Origin: Gilichinskyi gelida
GTDB taxonomy: Bacteria > Acidobacteriota > Thermoanaerobaculia > Gp7-AA8
DNA length: 64,000 nt
Direction of reading: 5' to 3'
Assembly: GCA_038040385.1 (NCBI GenBank)
Contig: JBBPII010000014.1
Coordinates: 62,001-126,000 of the forward strand
Positions 8,814 through 15,903 of the stretch are shown here, one piece after another (position 1 is the stretch's first letter; each line of letters starts with the position of its first letter). The position numbers were made by a program, and so were the translations under genes. The notes beneath the pieces are model-generated. The model did no database searches. It was not told the origin of the DNA and saw only the letters and a list, made by a program, of their open reading frames with translations.

Positions 8814-9322
8814 TCCAGTTTCTTCCTCAGGATTCTGACGGCGCGGAAAACGCGTGACTTCACGCCGCCGACGGAGATGCCCAGGCCGCGGGCGATCTCG
8901 TCGTACGGCTCCTCTTCGATGAGCGCGAGCGTCGCCACGGCCTGCAGCTTCGCCGGCAGCTCGCGAAACGCGCGCTCGATCGCCGCGCGCGTCTCGCCCG
9001 CAATGGCCGGATCGGCCGTCGCGCCGCTGCTTGGATCGTCAGGGATCGGCGGCGGGCGGCGGCGTTTAAGATGATTGAGCGCCAGGTTGCTTGCGATGCG
9101 CCGGGCCCACGCGCCGAAGCTGCGGGCCGGATCGAACCGCGCCCGCGCGTTCCACGCCCGCCAGAACGTCTCGACGGTCAGGTCCTCGGCCGCGCCGCGG
9201 TCGCGGACGATGCGCATGACCCAGCCGTAGACGGGACCCTGAAACTCGCGAAATAGCGTCTCGAACGCGACCAGGTCGCCGGCGGTGAAGCGTTCGAGGG
9301 TCGAGTCGGGCATCTCGATCAT
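8795..9322 (-). CDS. ECF-type RNA polymerase sigma factor
   Basis: A 175-residue sigma-70 family protein with region 2 (LVAFETLFREFQGPVYGWVMRIVRDRGAAEDLTVETF, given here only as a landmark around residues 17-53) and region 4 (LPAKLQAVATLALIEEEPYDEIARGLGISVGGVKSRVFRA, residues about 122-160). The canonical DLTVETF and GISVGGVKSRVFRA motifs are clear. It directs RNA polymerase to an unknown regulon. ATG 9322 or ATG 9313 could be the start; neither has a good ribosome site. It leads a four-gene minus-strand operon with membrane proteins. Confidence 0.88.
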   Translation of the reverse strand: MIEMPDSTLERFTAGDLVAFETLFREFQGPVYGWVMRIVRDRGAAEDLTVETFWRAWNARARFDPARSFGAWARRIASNLALNHLKRRRPPPIPDDPSSGATADPAIAGETRAAIERAFRELPAKLQAVATLALIEEEPYDEIARGLGISVGGVKSRVFRAVRILRKKLEWIRTD

Positions 9323-9357
9323 TGTTACAACTGCCGGATCGCTGGGGTTTCGTGATT

Positions 9358-9422
9358 GGTTGTCAGTTGTCGGTTGTCAGTTATCGAGCCCCCGACAACC
9401 GGCAACTGACAACCGACAACCC
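9358..9422. repeat. imperfect inverted repeat of GGTTGTC/GACAACC units
   Basis: GGTTGTCAGTTGTCGGTTG runs into a mirror arm ending CAACTGACAACCGACAACC, separated by TATCGAGCCCC. It fills the divergent gap between the ECF sigma gene and the secreted membrane protein. Only one copy is seen in this window. Confidence 0.75.
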
Positions 9423-9490
9423 TCCTCGCGCTCCAGTTCACCTTCGCCGCTCCCCTGCGTATTACCGTCCAGAAAAGGAGCTTCGAACCG

Positions 9491-10339
9491 ATGCGCCGAC
9501 TGATCATCCCGCTTCTAATTGCCTTTGCCAGCGCAGCTTACGCGCAGAAACAGCCTGAGCCGCCGACCGCGACGGCCCCCGCGGCGACCACCGTCACGGT
9601 CACCGATACCGATAGCCGCGACACCCGCGAGCAGTTCAAGGCCCTCCTGCAGCGCAACCCGCCGGAGCTGGGGACGATCCTCAAGCTCGACCCGTCGCTG
9701 TTCAACAACCAGCAGTACCTGGCCACCTATCCTGCGCTGGCGGCGTTCGTCGCCCAGCATCCCGAGGTGGCGCACAACCCCGACTTCTACCTGGCAAGCG
9801 TCTGGACACCGGGCGACCGAGAGGCCTCCACCCCCGCCCATCACATGTGGGAAGAGACGATGCAGGGCATGTTCATCCTGACGATCTTCAGCCTGATTAC
9901 CTTCGTCCTGACCTGGCTGATCCGGACCCTCGTCGAGCAGCGGCGTTGGAGCCGCCTCTCGCGCGTACAAACCGAGGTGCACAGCAAACTGTTGGAGCGA
10001 TTCACGTCGAGCGAAGACCTGCTGCGCTACATCGAGACGCCGTCCGGGCGCCGCTTCCTGGAGTCGGCGCCGATTCCGGTCGAGAGCGGCCCGCGCCAGG
10101 TCAGCGCGCCGATCGGCCGCATCCTCTTCTCCCTGCAGGCGGGGCTGGTGGTCGCCGCGGCGGGCATCGGACTGCAGTGGGTCAGCAGTGGCGTGGACAA
10201 GGACGCCGCGCAGCCGCTCTACGCCCTCGGCGTGGTGGCGCTCTGCGTCGGTATCGGATTCGTGGCCTCCGCGGTGGTCTCTTTCATCGTGTCTCGGCGC
10301 CTGAAGTTGTTCGAGGTGCCCGAGGCGCCGAGCGTGTAA
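9491..10339 (+). CDS. secreted/membrane protein upstream of ECF sigma factor
   Basis: The 282-residue protein has a signal peptide (RRLIIPLLIAFASAAYAQ), then a Pro/Thr-rich linker. A helical periplasmic region (REQFKALLQRNPPELGTILK to about 115) comes next. Membrane helices follow at about 130-150 (MFILTIFSLITFVLTWLIR) and two near the C-terminus (LVVAAAGIGLQWV and LGVVALCVGIGFVASAVVSFIV). No family name can be given. An AAGGAG site precedes the ATG. It sits just before the second ECF sigma/anti-sigma pair, on the same strand with a 10-base gap, and may be a sensor or target of that module. Confidence 0.65.
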   Translation: MRRLIIPLLIAFASAAYAQKQPEPPTATAPAATTVTVTDTDSRDTREQFKALLQRNPPELGTILKLDPSLFNNQQYLATYPALAAFVAQHPEVAHNPDFYLASVWTPGDREASTPAHHMWEETMQGMFILTIFSLITFVLTWLIRTLVEQRRWSRLSRVQTEVHSKLLERFTSSEDLLRYIETPSGRRFLESAPIPVESGPRQVSAPIGRILFSLQAGLVVAAAGIGLQWVSSGVDKDAAQPLYALGVVALCVGIGFVASAVVSFIVSRRLKLFEVPEAPSV

Positions 10340-10349
10340 GCTGAGTGTG

Positions 10350-10940
10350 ATGGACGTGTTCAGCATCGTGATGCGCGAGACGACGCTCCCGGACCTCGAG
10401 CGCCAGGCGGCGAACGAGGCGGGGGCGTCGCTGCCGATGGACGAAGAAACGTTCAGGGCGTTTTATGACCGGACGGCGCGGCCGGTGTGGGGCTACCTGG
10501 CGAAGATCACCGGCGACTCGCAGCTCGCCGACGACCTTCTGCAGGAGGCCTACTACCGTTTCTACCGCGCGCGGACGGTGTACGAGGACGAGTCGCACCG
10601 CCGCAACTCGCTGTTCCGCATCGCCACCAATCTGGCGCGCGACAGCGGACGGCGCCAGCGGCGCGGCCGCGACGTCGAGCTGCCCGACGACAATGCCGAC
10701 CCGAAGGACCTGCCGGTGGACGCCGGCACCGCCGACCGCGCCGCGAACCGCACGGACGTCCGCCGCGCGCTGGCGCAACTCAAGCCGTCGCAGCGCGAGA
10801 TGCTGTGGCTGGCGTACGCGCAAGGCTCTTCCCACGAAGAGATCGCCGATGTCCTGGGCCTGACGCGCGGGAGCGTCAAGGCGCTGCTGTTCCGCGCCCG
10901 GCGCAAGTTGGCGGACATGCTGCGCGGAGGATCGAAATGA
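10350..10940 (+). CDS. ECF-type RNA polymerase sigma factor
   Basis: A 196-residue sigma factor with region 2 around FRAFYDRTARPVWGYLAKIT and DDLLQEAYYRFY, and region 4 around LAQLKPSQREMLWLAYAQG and HEEIADVLGLTRGSVKALLF. A GTG three bases upstream (10347) is in frame, but the ATG is more likely. Its stop overlaps the next ATG (ATGA), coupling it to a zinc-finger membrane protein that should be its anti-sigma factor. This is a second, separate ECF system within 2 kb of the first. Confidence 0.88.
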   Translation: MDVFSIVMRETTLPDLERQAANEAGASLPMDEETFRAFYDRTARPVWGYLAKITGDSQLADDLLQEAYYRFYRARTVYEDESHRRNSLFRIATNLARDSGRRQRRGRDVELPDDNADPKDLPVDAGTADRAANRTDVRRALAQLKPSQREMLWLAYAQGSSHEEIADVLGLTRGSVKALLFRARRKLADMLRGGSK

Positions 10941-11371
10941 ACTGCGATCGCGAGCTGGAAGTCTGGCGCGCCGTCGACGCCCGGCATTGGCCGGAGCGCT
11001 GCGACGAGGAGTTGCGCGCCCACGTGGCCGCGTGCGCCGACTGCGCGGACGTGGTCGACGTGGCGAGCGCGCTCTCCGAGGAGCACGTCGCGGCGATGCG
11101 CGCGGCGCACGTCCCGGCGTCAGGCGCCGCCTGGTGGCGCGCCCAACTGCGCGTGCGGCAGGACGCCGCGCGCACCGCGCGCCGGGCCATGAACGTGATT
11201 CAGGCGGCGGTGGTTTTCGCCGCCCTGGCCATCGTCGCCGCCATCGGCGGCTTCGCCTGGGTGCCGGGCGTGTTGATGAACGTGCAATGGAACCTGCCGC
11301 TCATCGTCGCGTTGGCGTCGCCGCTGGCGCTCGCGCCAGTGGCCGTCTACTTCGCGGTCACCGAGGACTGA
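10937..11371 (+). CDS. putative anti-sigma factor with HxxxCxxC zinc-finger motif
   Basis: A 144-residue protein. The N-terminal half carries LRAHVAACADCADVV, the H-x3-C-x2-C pattern of zf-HC2/ZAS anti-sigma factors, at about residues 32-46. Two membrane helices follow (VIQAAVVFAALAIVAAIGG and LPLIVALASPLALAPVAVYF). The start ATG overlaps the sigma stop by four bases. It would hold the sigma factor inactive at the membrane until a signal arrives (family knowledge plus inference). Confidence 0.75.
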   Translation: MNCDRELEVWRAVDARHWPERCDEELRAHVAACADCADVVDVASALSEEHVAAMRAAHVPASGAAWWRAQLRVRQDAARTARRAMNVIQAAVVFAALAIVAAIGGFAWVPGVLMNVQWNLPLIVALASPLALAPVAVYFAVTED

Positions 11372-11375
11372 GGTA

Positions 11376-11480
11376 CCCTCATCCGCCCTTCGGGCACCTT
11401 CTCCCGCTCACGCGGGAGAAGGGCGATAGCGTCCCTCTCCCGCGTGCGGGAGAGGGTGCCGCGAAGCGGCGGGTGAGGGC
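11376..11480. repeat. palindromic repeat family A, copy 2 (two units)
   Basis: CCCTCATCCGCCCTTCGGGC leads two stem-loops (TTCTCCCGCTCACGCGGGAGAA and CTCTCCCGCGTGCGGGAGAG) and closes with GCGGGTGAGGGC. It begins five bases after the anti-sigma stop. Its last GAGGGC lies about ten bases before the next ATG and might act as a ribosome site for the SDR gene. Confidence 0.85.
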
Positions 11481-11488
11481 GCGCGCAC

Positions 11489-12250
11489 ATGAAGCGAACC
11501 ATCGTCATCACCGGCGCCAGCTCCGGCATCGGCGCGGCGATCGCGCGGCGCCTCGGGCGCGACGGCAACCAGCTCGCGCTCGCGGCGCGCCGCGCGGAGC
11601 CGCTCCAGGCCGTCGCCGCGGAGTGCGGTCCGGGCGCTCTCGCGGTGGTCACCGACGTCACCCGCCGCGAGGATGTGGAGCGGCTGCGCGATGAGGCCAT
11701 GCGCGCGTTCGGCGCGGTCGACGTCTGGATCAACAACGCCGGCCGCGGCATCACCCGCTCGGTCCTCGACCTCACCGACGCCGACCTCGACGAGATGATG
11801 GCCGTCAACGTCAAGTCGGCGCTGTACGGGATGCAGACCATCGTCCCGCACTTCATCGAGCGCGGCCGCGGGCATCTGATCAACATCTCCTCGTTCCTCG
11901 GCCGCGTTCCGGTCGCCGCGCACCGCTCGGCGTACAACGCGGCGAAGGCGGCACTCAACGCGCTGACCGCGAACCTCCGCGCCGACGTCGCCGCGAAGGG
12001 CATCGACGTGTCGCTGGTGATGCCCGGCCTGGTGGCGACGGAGTTCGCGCGGAATGCGATCGGCACGCCGAGCGCCACGCCGCCGCAATGGACGCCCGGG
12101 GCGGCGATGACGCCGCAGACGGCCGAGGAGGTGGCGGAGGCGGTCGTCGAGCTAATCGCGCATCCGCGCGCCGAGGTCTACACCAATCCTGCGAGCGCGG
12201 AGATGGCCCGGAAGTACTTCGAAGAGCTCAGTGCTTCACCGTCATCCTGA
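11489..12250 (+). CDS. short-chain dehydrogenase/reductase (SDR)
   Basis: A 253-residue classical SDR oxidoreductase. The NAD(P)-binding TGASSGIG is at residues 8-15, NNAG follows near 87, and the catalytic Ser and YNAAK are visible in the SSFLGR...SAYNAAKAALNAL stretch. An R after strand 2 (AARRAEP) suggests NADPH preference. The substrate is unknown. The stop codon TGA lies inside the following repeat (GTCATCCTGAGC), so the last residues, ASPSS, are partly repeat-derived. Confidence 0.88.
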   Translation: MKRTIVITGASSGIGAAIARRLGRDGNQLALAARRAEPLQAVAAECGPGALAVVTDVTRREDVERLRDEAMRAFGAVDVWINNAGRGITRSVLDLTDADLDEMMAVNVKSALYGMQTIVPHFIERGRGHLINISSFLGRVPVAAHRSAYNAAKAALNALTANLRADVAAKGIDVSLVMPGLVATEFARNAIGTPSATPPQWTPGAAMTPQTAEEVAEAVVELIAHPRAEVYTNPASAEMARKYFEELSASPSS

Positions 12251-12315
12251 GCCGCGCAGACGGCGAAGGATCTCAGCCGGCGCATCGTGAGATCCTTCGC
12301 TTCGCTCAGGATGAC
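12241..12315. repeat. palindromic repeat family B, copy 1
   Basis: The ends GTCATCCTGAGC and GCTCAGGATGAC are perfect inverted repeats, with inner GGCGAAGGATCT and AGATCCTTCGC arms. The left end supplies the SDR stop codon and the right end supplies the ATG of the APC permease. The second copy is at 14521. Confidence 0.88.
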
Positions 12316-13546
12316 GGAACCTCTGAAGCGCTCCATCACTCTCCTGCGCGCCACGGCGATGGTGGTGGGGATCATCATCGGCGCGTCGATCTTCGTGCAG
12401 CCGTCGGAGATCACCCGGCGCGTGCCGAGCGTGGCGGGGATGCTCGCGGTGTGGCTCGTCTGCGGCGTGCTCACCCTCTTCGGGGCGCTGATCTGCGCGA
12501 GGCTGGCTGCGGCGTTTCCGCAAACCGGCGGCGTGTATGTGTATCTCAAAGAGGCGTGGTCGCCGGCGCTCGGCTTCCTCTGGGGATGGGCGATGTTCTG
12601 GAGCATGCACTCCGGCATCGCGGCGGCGATCGCCGTGGTGGCGGGGCGGTACGTCGGATTCTTCGTCGACGTCGACGAGCGGGCGGTGGCCATCGGCGCC
12701 ATCGCCGCGTTCTCGCTCATCAACTACCTCGGCGTGCGGCAGGGAAGCGCGGCGCAGACGTTCTTCACCATCGTGAAGGTGGCGGGGATCGTGTTGATGC
12801 TGATTCTCATCTTCGCCATCGCACCTTCACCATCATTCCGCGATTTCACCCTCGCCCTCGTCGCGGGCCTCTTCGCCTACGGCGGCTGGCACATGGTGAC
12901 CTTCGCCGCGGGTGAGACGCGCGAGCCGGAAACAACCATCCCGCGCGCGCTGATGATTGGCACCTTCATCGTCACCGCCTGCTACCTCGCGCTCAACGCC
13001 GCGTACGTGCACGTGCTGCCGCTGGAGAAGGTGATCGGCTCACAGCGCATCGCCGCGGACGTTGCCACCGCCGTCGCCGGCCCGCGGGGCGCCGCCGCGG
13101 TCTCCGTCCTGGTCATCGTCTCCGCACTCGGCGCGCTCGGGGGCGTGATCCTCGCGGGCCCGCGCGTCTACTTCGCCATGGCCCAGGACGGCCTGCTCTT
13201 CCGCTGGCTCGGCGCCGTCCACCCGCGCTTTCAGACCCCGCATCGCGCCATCGTGCTTCAAGGCGTCTGGTCGTGCGCGTTGGTGGTCACCGGCACGTAC
13301 CGCGAGCTGTTCACGCGCGTGGTGTACACCGAGTGGATTTTCTTCGCCCTGATGACCGCGGGACTGTTCCGCCTCCGGCTGCGCACCTGGGGCCATCCCT
13401 TCGTTCCCATCATCTTCATCGCCGCCACCGCTATCATCGTCGTCAACCAACTCATCGCCGCGCCGATGCAAAGCATTACCGGACTGTTGATCGTCATCGC
13501 CGGACTTCCGGTCTACTGGTTCTGGAGCAGGCATGCCCTTCATTGA
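12311..13546 (+). CDS. APC-superfamily amino-acid permease
   Basis: A 411-residue transporter with about 12 membrane helices. The first helix carries the APC signature VVGIIIGASIFVQPSEI. The helix-2 region (GALICARLAAAFPQTGGVYVYLKEAW) and the E of a later GGWHMVTFAAGETREP segment fit the LAT/APC amino-acid/polyamine group. The ATG lies within repeat B (CTCAGGATGACGG); a GTG at 12287 inside the repeat is the only other option. No Shine-Dalgarno is seen. It overlaps the amidohydrolase by 14 bases, so transport and catabolism may be linked. Confidence 0.85.
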   Translation: MTEPLKRSITLLRATAMVVGIIIGASIFVQPSEITRRVPSVAGMLAVWLVCGVLTLFGALICARLAAAFPQTGGVYVYLKEAWSPALGFLWGWAMFWSMHSGIAAAIAVVAGRYVGFFVDVDERAVAIGAIAAFSLINYLGVRQGSAAQTFFTIVKVAGIVLMLILIFAIAPSPSFRDFTLALVAGLFAYGGWHMVTFAAGETREPETTIPRALMIGTFIVTACYLALNAAYVHVLPLEKVIGSQRIAADVATAVAGPRGAAAVSVLVIVSALGALGGVILAGPRVYFAMAQDGLLFRWLGAVHPRFQTPHRAIVLQGVWSCALVVTGTYRELFTRVVYTEWIFFALMTAGLFRLRLRTWGHPFVPIIFIAATAIIVVNQLIAAPMQSITGLLIVIAGLPVYWFWSRHALH

Positions 13547-14510
13547 TTTTCACAACCACTTCTACCCGCCGGCGTATCTCGACGCACTGCGCGCCGGCGG
13601 CAGCCGCGTGCAGGTGACCGTCGACGACGACGGCAACCCGCGCCTGCATTACCCCGGCGACTACAACATCGCCGTGCGCGCGCACCGCGACATCGAGTAC
13701 CGCGCCGAGGTGACCGACCGCCTCGATACCCAGGTGCTGAGCCTCACCACGCCGGGGACGCACGTGGAGGAGCCGGCCATGGCGGTCAGGCTGGCCACGC
13801 TGGTCAACGACGGCTTCGCGGAGATCGCCCGCCGGTACCCGAGGCACTTCGTCGGCATCGGGACGCTGCCGCTGTGCGATCCGGCGGCGTCGGCGAAGGA
13901 GCTGGAGCGCGTCTGCCGCCAGCTCGGCTTCTGCGGCGCGATGGTCTTCAGCAACATCAACGGCGTGGCGCTTTCCGACGAGCGCTTCCGGCCAGTATGG
14001 GAGACGGCGAACGACCTCGGCGCCGTGATCCACATCCACCCGACGTCGCCGGTGGGCGTGGAGGCGATGAAGGAGTTCTGGCTGATGCCGCTGGTCGGCT
14101 TCCCGCTGGACACCACCCTCGCCGCAGCGGGCCTGGTCTTCAGCGGCGTGGCCGCGCGCTATCCGCGTATCCGCTGGGTGCTCGGCCACCTCGGCGGCGC
14201 GATTCCCTACCTCGTTGAGCGCCTCGACCGCGGCTTCCACGCCTTCGCCGAGTGCCGCGCCAACATCGACCGCCCGCCGAGCGAGTACCTCAAGGAGTTC
14301 TACTACGACTCCGTGAACTTCGACCCGTGCGCGCTGCGCCTGGCCATCGAGTTCGCCGGCGCCGATCACATCCTCGCCGGCAGCGACTTTCCGCATCAGA
14401 TCGGGAGCATTCGGAAGATGTTCGAGAGCATCGCCGCGCTCGCGGTATCCGACGACGACAAGGCCGCGATTCTGGGCGGCAATGCAGGGAGGCTGCTTGC
14501 GCTGGATTAG
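13533..14510 (+). CDS. amidohydrolase family 2 protein (ACMSD-like)
   Basis: A 325-residue TIM-barrel metal hydrolase or decarboxylase. The metal-binding HxH is in IDFHNHFYPP (residues 6-8), with later ligands in HIHPTSP, in the LGHLGG stretch and in the AGSDFPH motif. The set is typical of the amidohydrolase_2 group that includes aminocarboxymuconate semialdehyde decarboxylase and resorcylate decarboxylase. The substrate cannot be told. It overlaps the permease gene and is probably co-transcribed with it. Confidence 0.85.
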   Translation: MPFIDFHNHFYPPAYLDALRAGGSRVQVTVDDDGNPRLHYPGDYNIAVRAHRDIEYRAEVTDRLDTQVLSLTTPGTHVEEPAMAVRLATLVNDGFAEIARRYPRHFVGIGTLPLCDPAASAKELERVCRQLGFCGAMVFSNINGVALSDERFRPVWETANDLGAVIHIHPTSPVGVEAMKEFWLMPLVGFPLDTTLAAAGLVFSGVAARYPRIRWVLGHLGGAIPYLVERLDRGFHAFAECRANIDRPPSEYLKEFYYDSVNFDPCALRLAIEFAGADHILAGSDFPHQIGSIRKMFESIAALAVSDDDKAAILGGNAGRLLALD

Positions 14511-14520
14511 CCGAACACCC

Positions 14521-14588
14521 GCCATTCTGAGCCGCGCAGACGGCGAAGAATCTGCGCGGCGGAGATCCTTCGCTACGCTCAGGATGAC
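14521..14588. repeat. palindromic repeat family B, copy 2
   Basis: It begins GCCATTCTGAGCCGCGCAGA and ends CGCTCAGGATGAC, matching copy 1 with a shorter, diverged centre. Its final ATG is the best start of the GH47 gene. Confidence 0.85.
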
Positions 14589-15903
14589 GGCGCTCACACT
14601 CTTGCTCGCACTCCCCGCGCACGCGCAAAACGCCGCGATGGCCGAGCGCGTGCGCGCCGAGTTTCTCCACTCCTGGCAGGCCTACGAAAAATACGCGTGG
14701 GGGCACGACGAGCTGCGCCCGCTCAGCAAGACGCCGCGCGACTGGCACGGCTCGGAGTCGCTGCTGATGACGCCCGTCGACGCGCTCGACACGCTGCTCC
14801 TCATGGGCCTCGACGCCGAGGCGGCGAAGGCGCAGAAACTCATCGTCGAGACGCTCTCGTTTGACAAAGACATCGAAGTGAAGAACTTCGAGATCACCAT
14901 CCGCATCCTCGGCGGACTCCTCTCCGCGTACCAGATGACCGGCGACGAGCGCCTGTTGAAACTCGCCGACGATCTCGGCGGGCGGCTGCTGCCGGTCTTC
15001 GACTCGCCGACCGGCATGCCGTACATGTACGTCAACCTGAAGACCGGCAAGACGCGCGGCGCGGTGTCGAATCCCGCCGAGATCGGCACGCTGATGCTGG
15101 AGCTCGGGACGCTGGCGCGCCTCACCGGCAAGCGTTTGTACTATGACAAAGCAAAGACTGCGCTAGTACAAATGTACAAGCGGCGCTCGAAGATCGGGCT
15201 GGTCGGCGAAGAGATCGACGTCGAGAGCGGCAAGTGGGTGAGCAAGGCCAGCCACGTCGGCGGCGGCATCGACTCGTATTACGAGTACCTCCTGAAGTGC
15301 GCGATCCTCTTCGACGACGGCGACTGCCGCGCGATGTGGCGCACCAGCGTGCGCGCGCTGAACGACAACCTCGCCGAGACCGCCCCCTCCGGCTTCTGGT
15401 ACGGCCAGGTGGACATGGACAACGGCAGGCGCACCGCCAGCGAGTTCGGCGCGCTCCACGCCTTCCTCCCCTCGGTCCTCGCCCTCGGCGGCGACGTCTC
15501 CCGTGCGCGCCGGCTCCAGGACTCCTGCTTCAAGATGTGGATGCTCGCCGGCATCGAGCCGGAAGTTCTCGACTACCGCAAGATGACCATCATCCATGCC
15601 GGCTACCAACTGCGGCCGGAGATCATCGAGTCGGCGTACTACCTCCATCAGTACACGAAGGATCCGCGCTACCTGGAGATGGGGAGGGCCTTCTTCGACG
15701 CGCTGGTCACGCACTGCCGCACAGACGCCGGGTACACGACGCTGAAGAGCGTGGTGACCAAGGAGAAGGGCGACCTGATGCCGAGCTACTTCCTGGCTGA
15801 GACGCTGAAGTACCTGTATCTAATGTTCACGCCCGAGACGCTCGACCTCCGGAGCGTCGTGTTCAACACCGAGGCCCATCCGCTGAAGTCAGTCGGTCGG
15901 TAG
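14584..15903 (+). CDS. glycoside hydrolase family 47 alpha-1,2-mannosidase, secreted
   Basis: A 439-residue protein with a signal peptide beginning at the repeat-borne ATG (TALTLLLALPAHAQ). The mature part has GH47 hallmarks: YAWGHDELRPLS, LMTPVDALDTLLLMGL, KNFEITIRILGGLLSAYQ, HVGGGIDSYYEYL, LRPEIIESAYYLHQYT and the C-terminal FNTEAHPLK. GH47 enzymes are best known from eukaryotic N-glycan trimming; bacterial members are rarer. It may trim mannosides in the periplasm or outside the cell. The gene ends with a 15-base tail-to-tail overlap with the Fe-S protein. Confidence 0.9.
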   Translation: MTALTLLLALPAHAQNAAMAERVRAEFLHSWQAYEKYAWGHDELRPLSKTPRDWHGSESLLMTPVDALDTLLLMGLDAEAAKAQKLIVETLSFDKDIEVKNFEITIRILGGLLSAYQMTGDERLLKLADDLGGRLLPVFDSPTGMPYMYVNLKTGKTRGAVSNPAEIGTLMLELGTLARLTGKRLYYDKAKTALVQMYKRRSKIGLVGEEIDVESGKWVSKASHVGGGIDSYYEYLLKCAILFDDGDCRAMWRTSVRALNDNLAETAPSGFWYGQVDMDNGRRTASEFGALHAFLPSVLALGGDVSRARRLQDSCFKMWMLAGIEPEVLDYRKMTIIHAGYQLRPEIIESAYYLHQYTKDPRYLEMGRAFFDALVTHCRTDAGYTTLKSVVTKEKGDLMPSYFLAETLKYLYLMFTPETLDLRSVVFNTEAHPLKSVGR

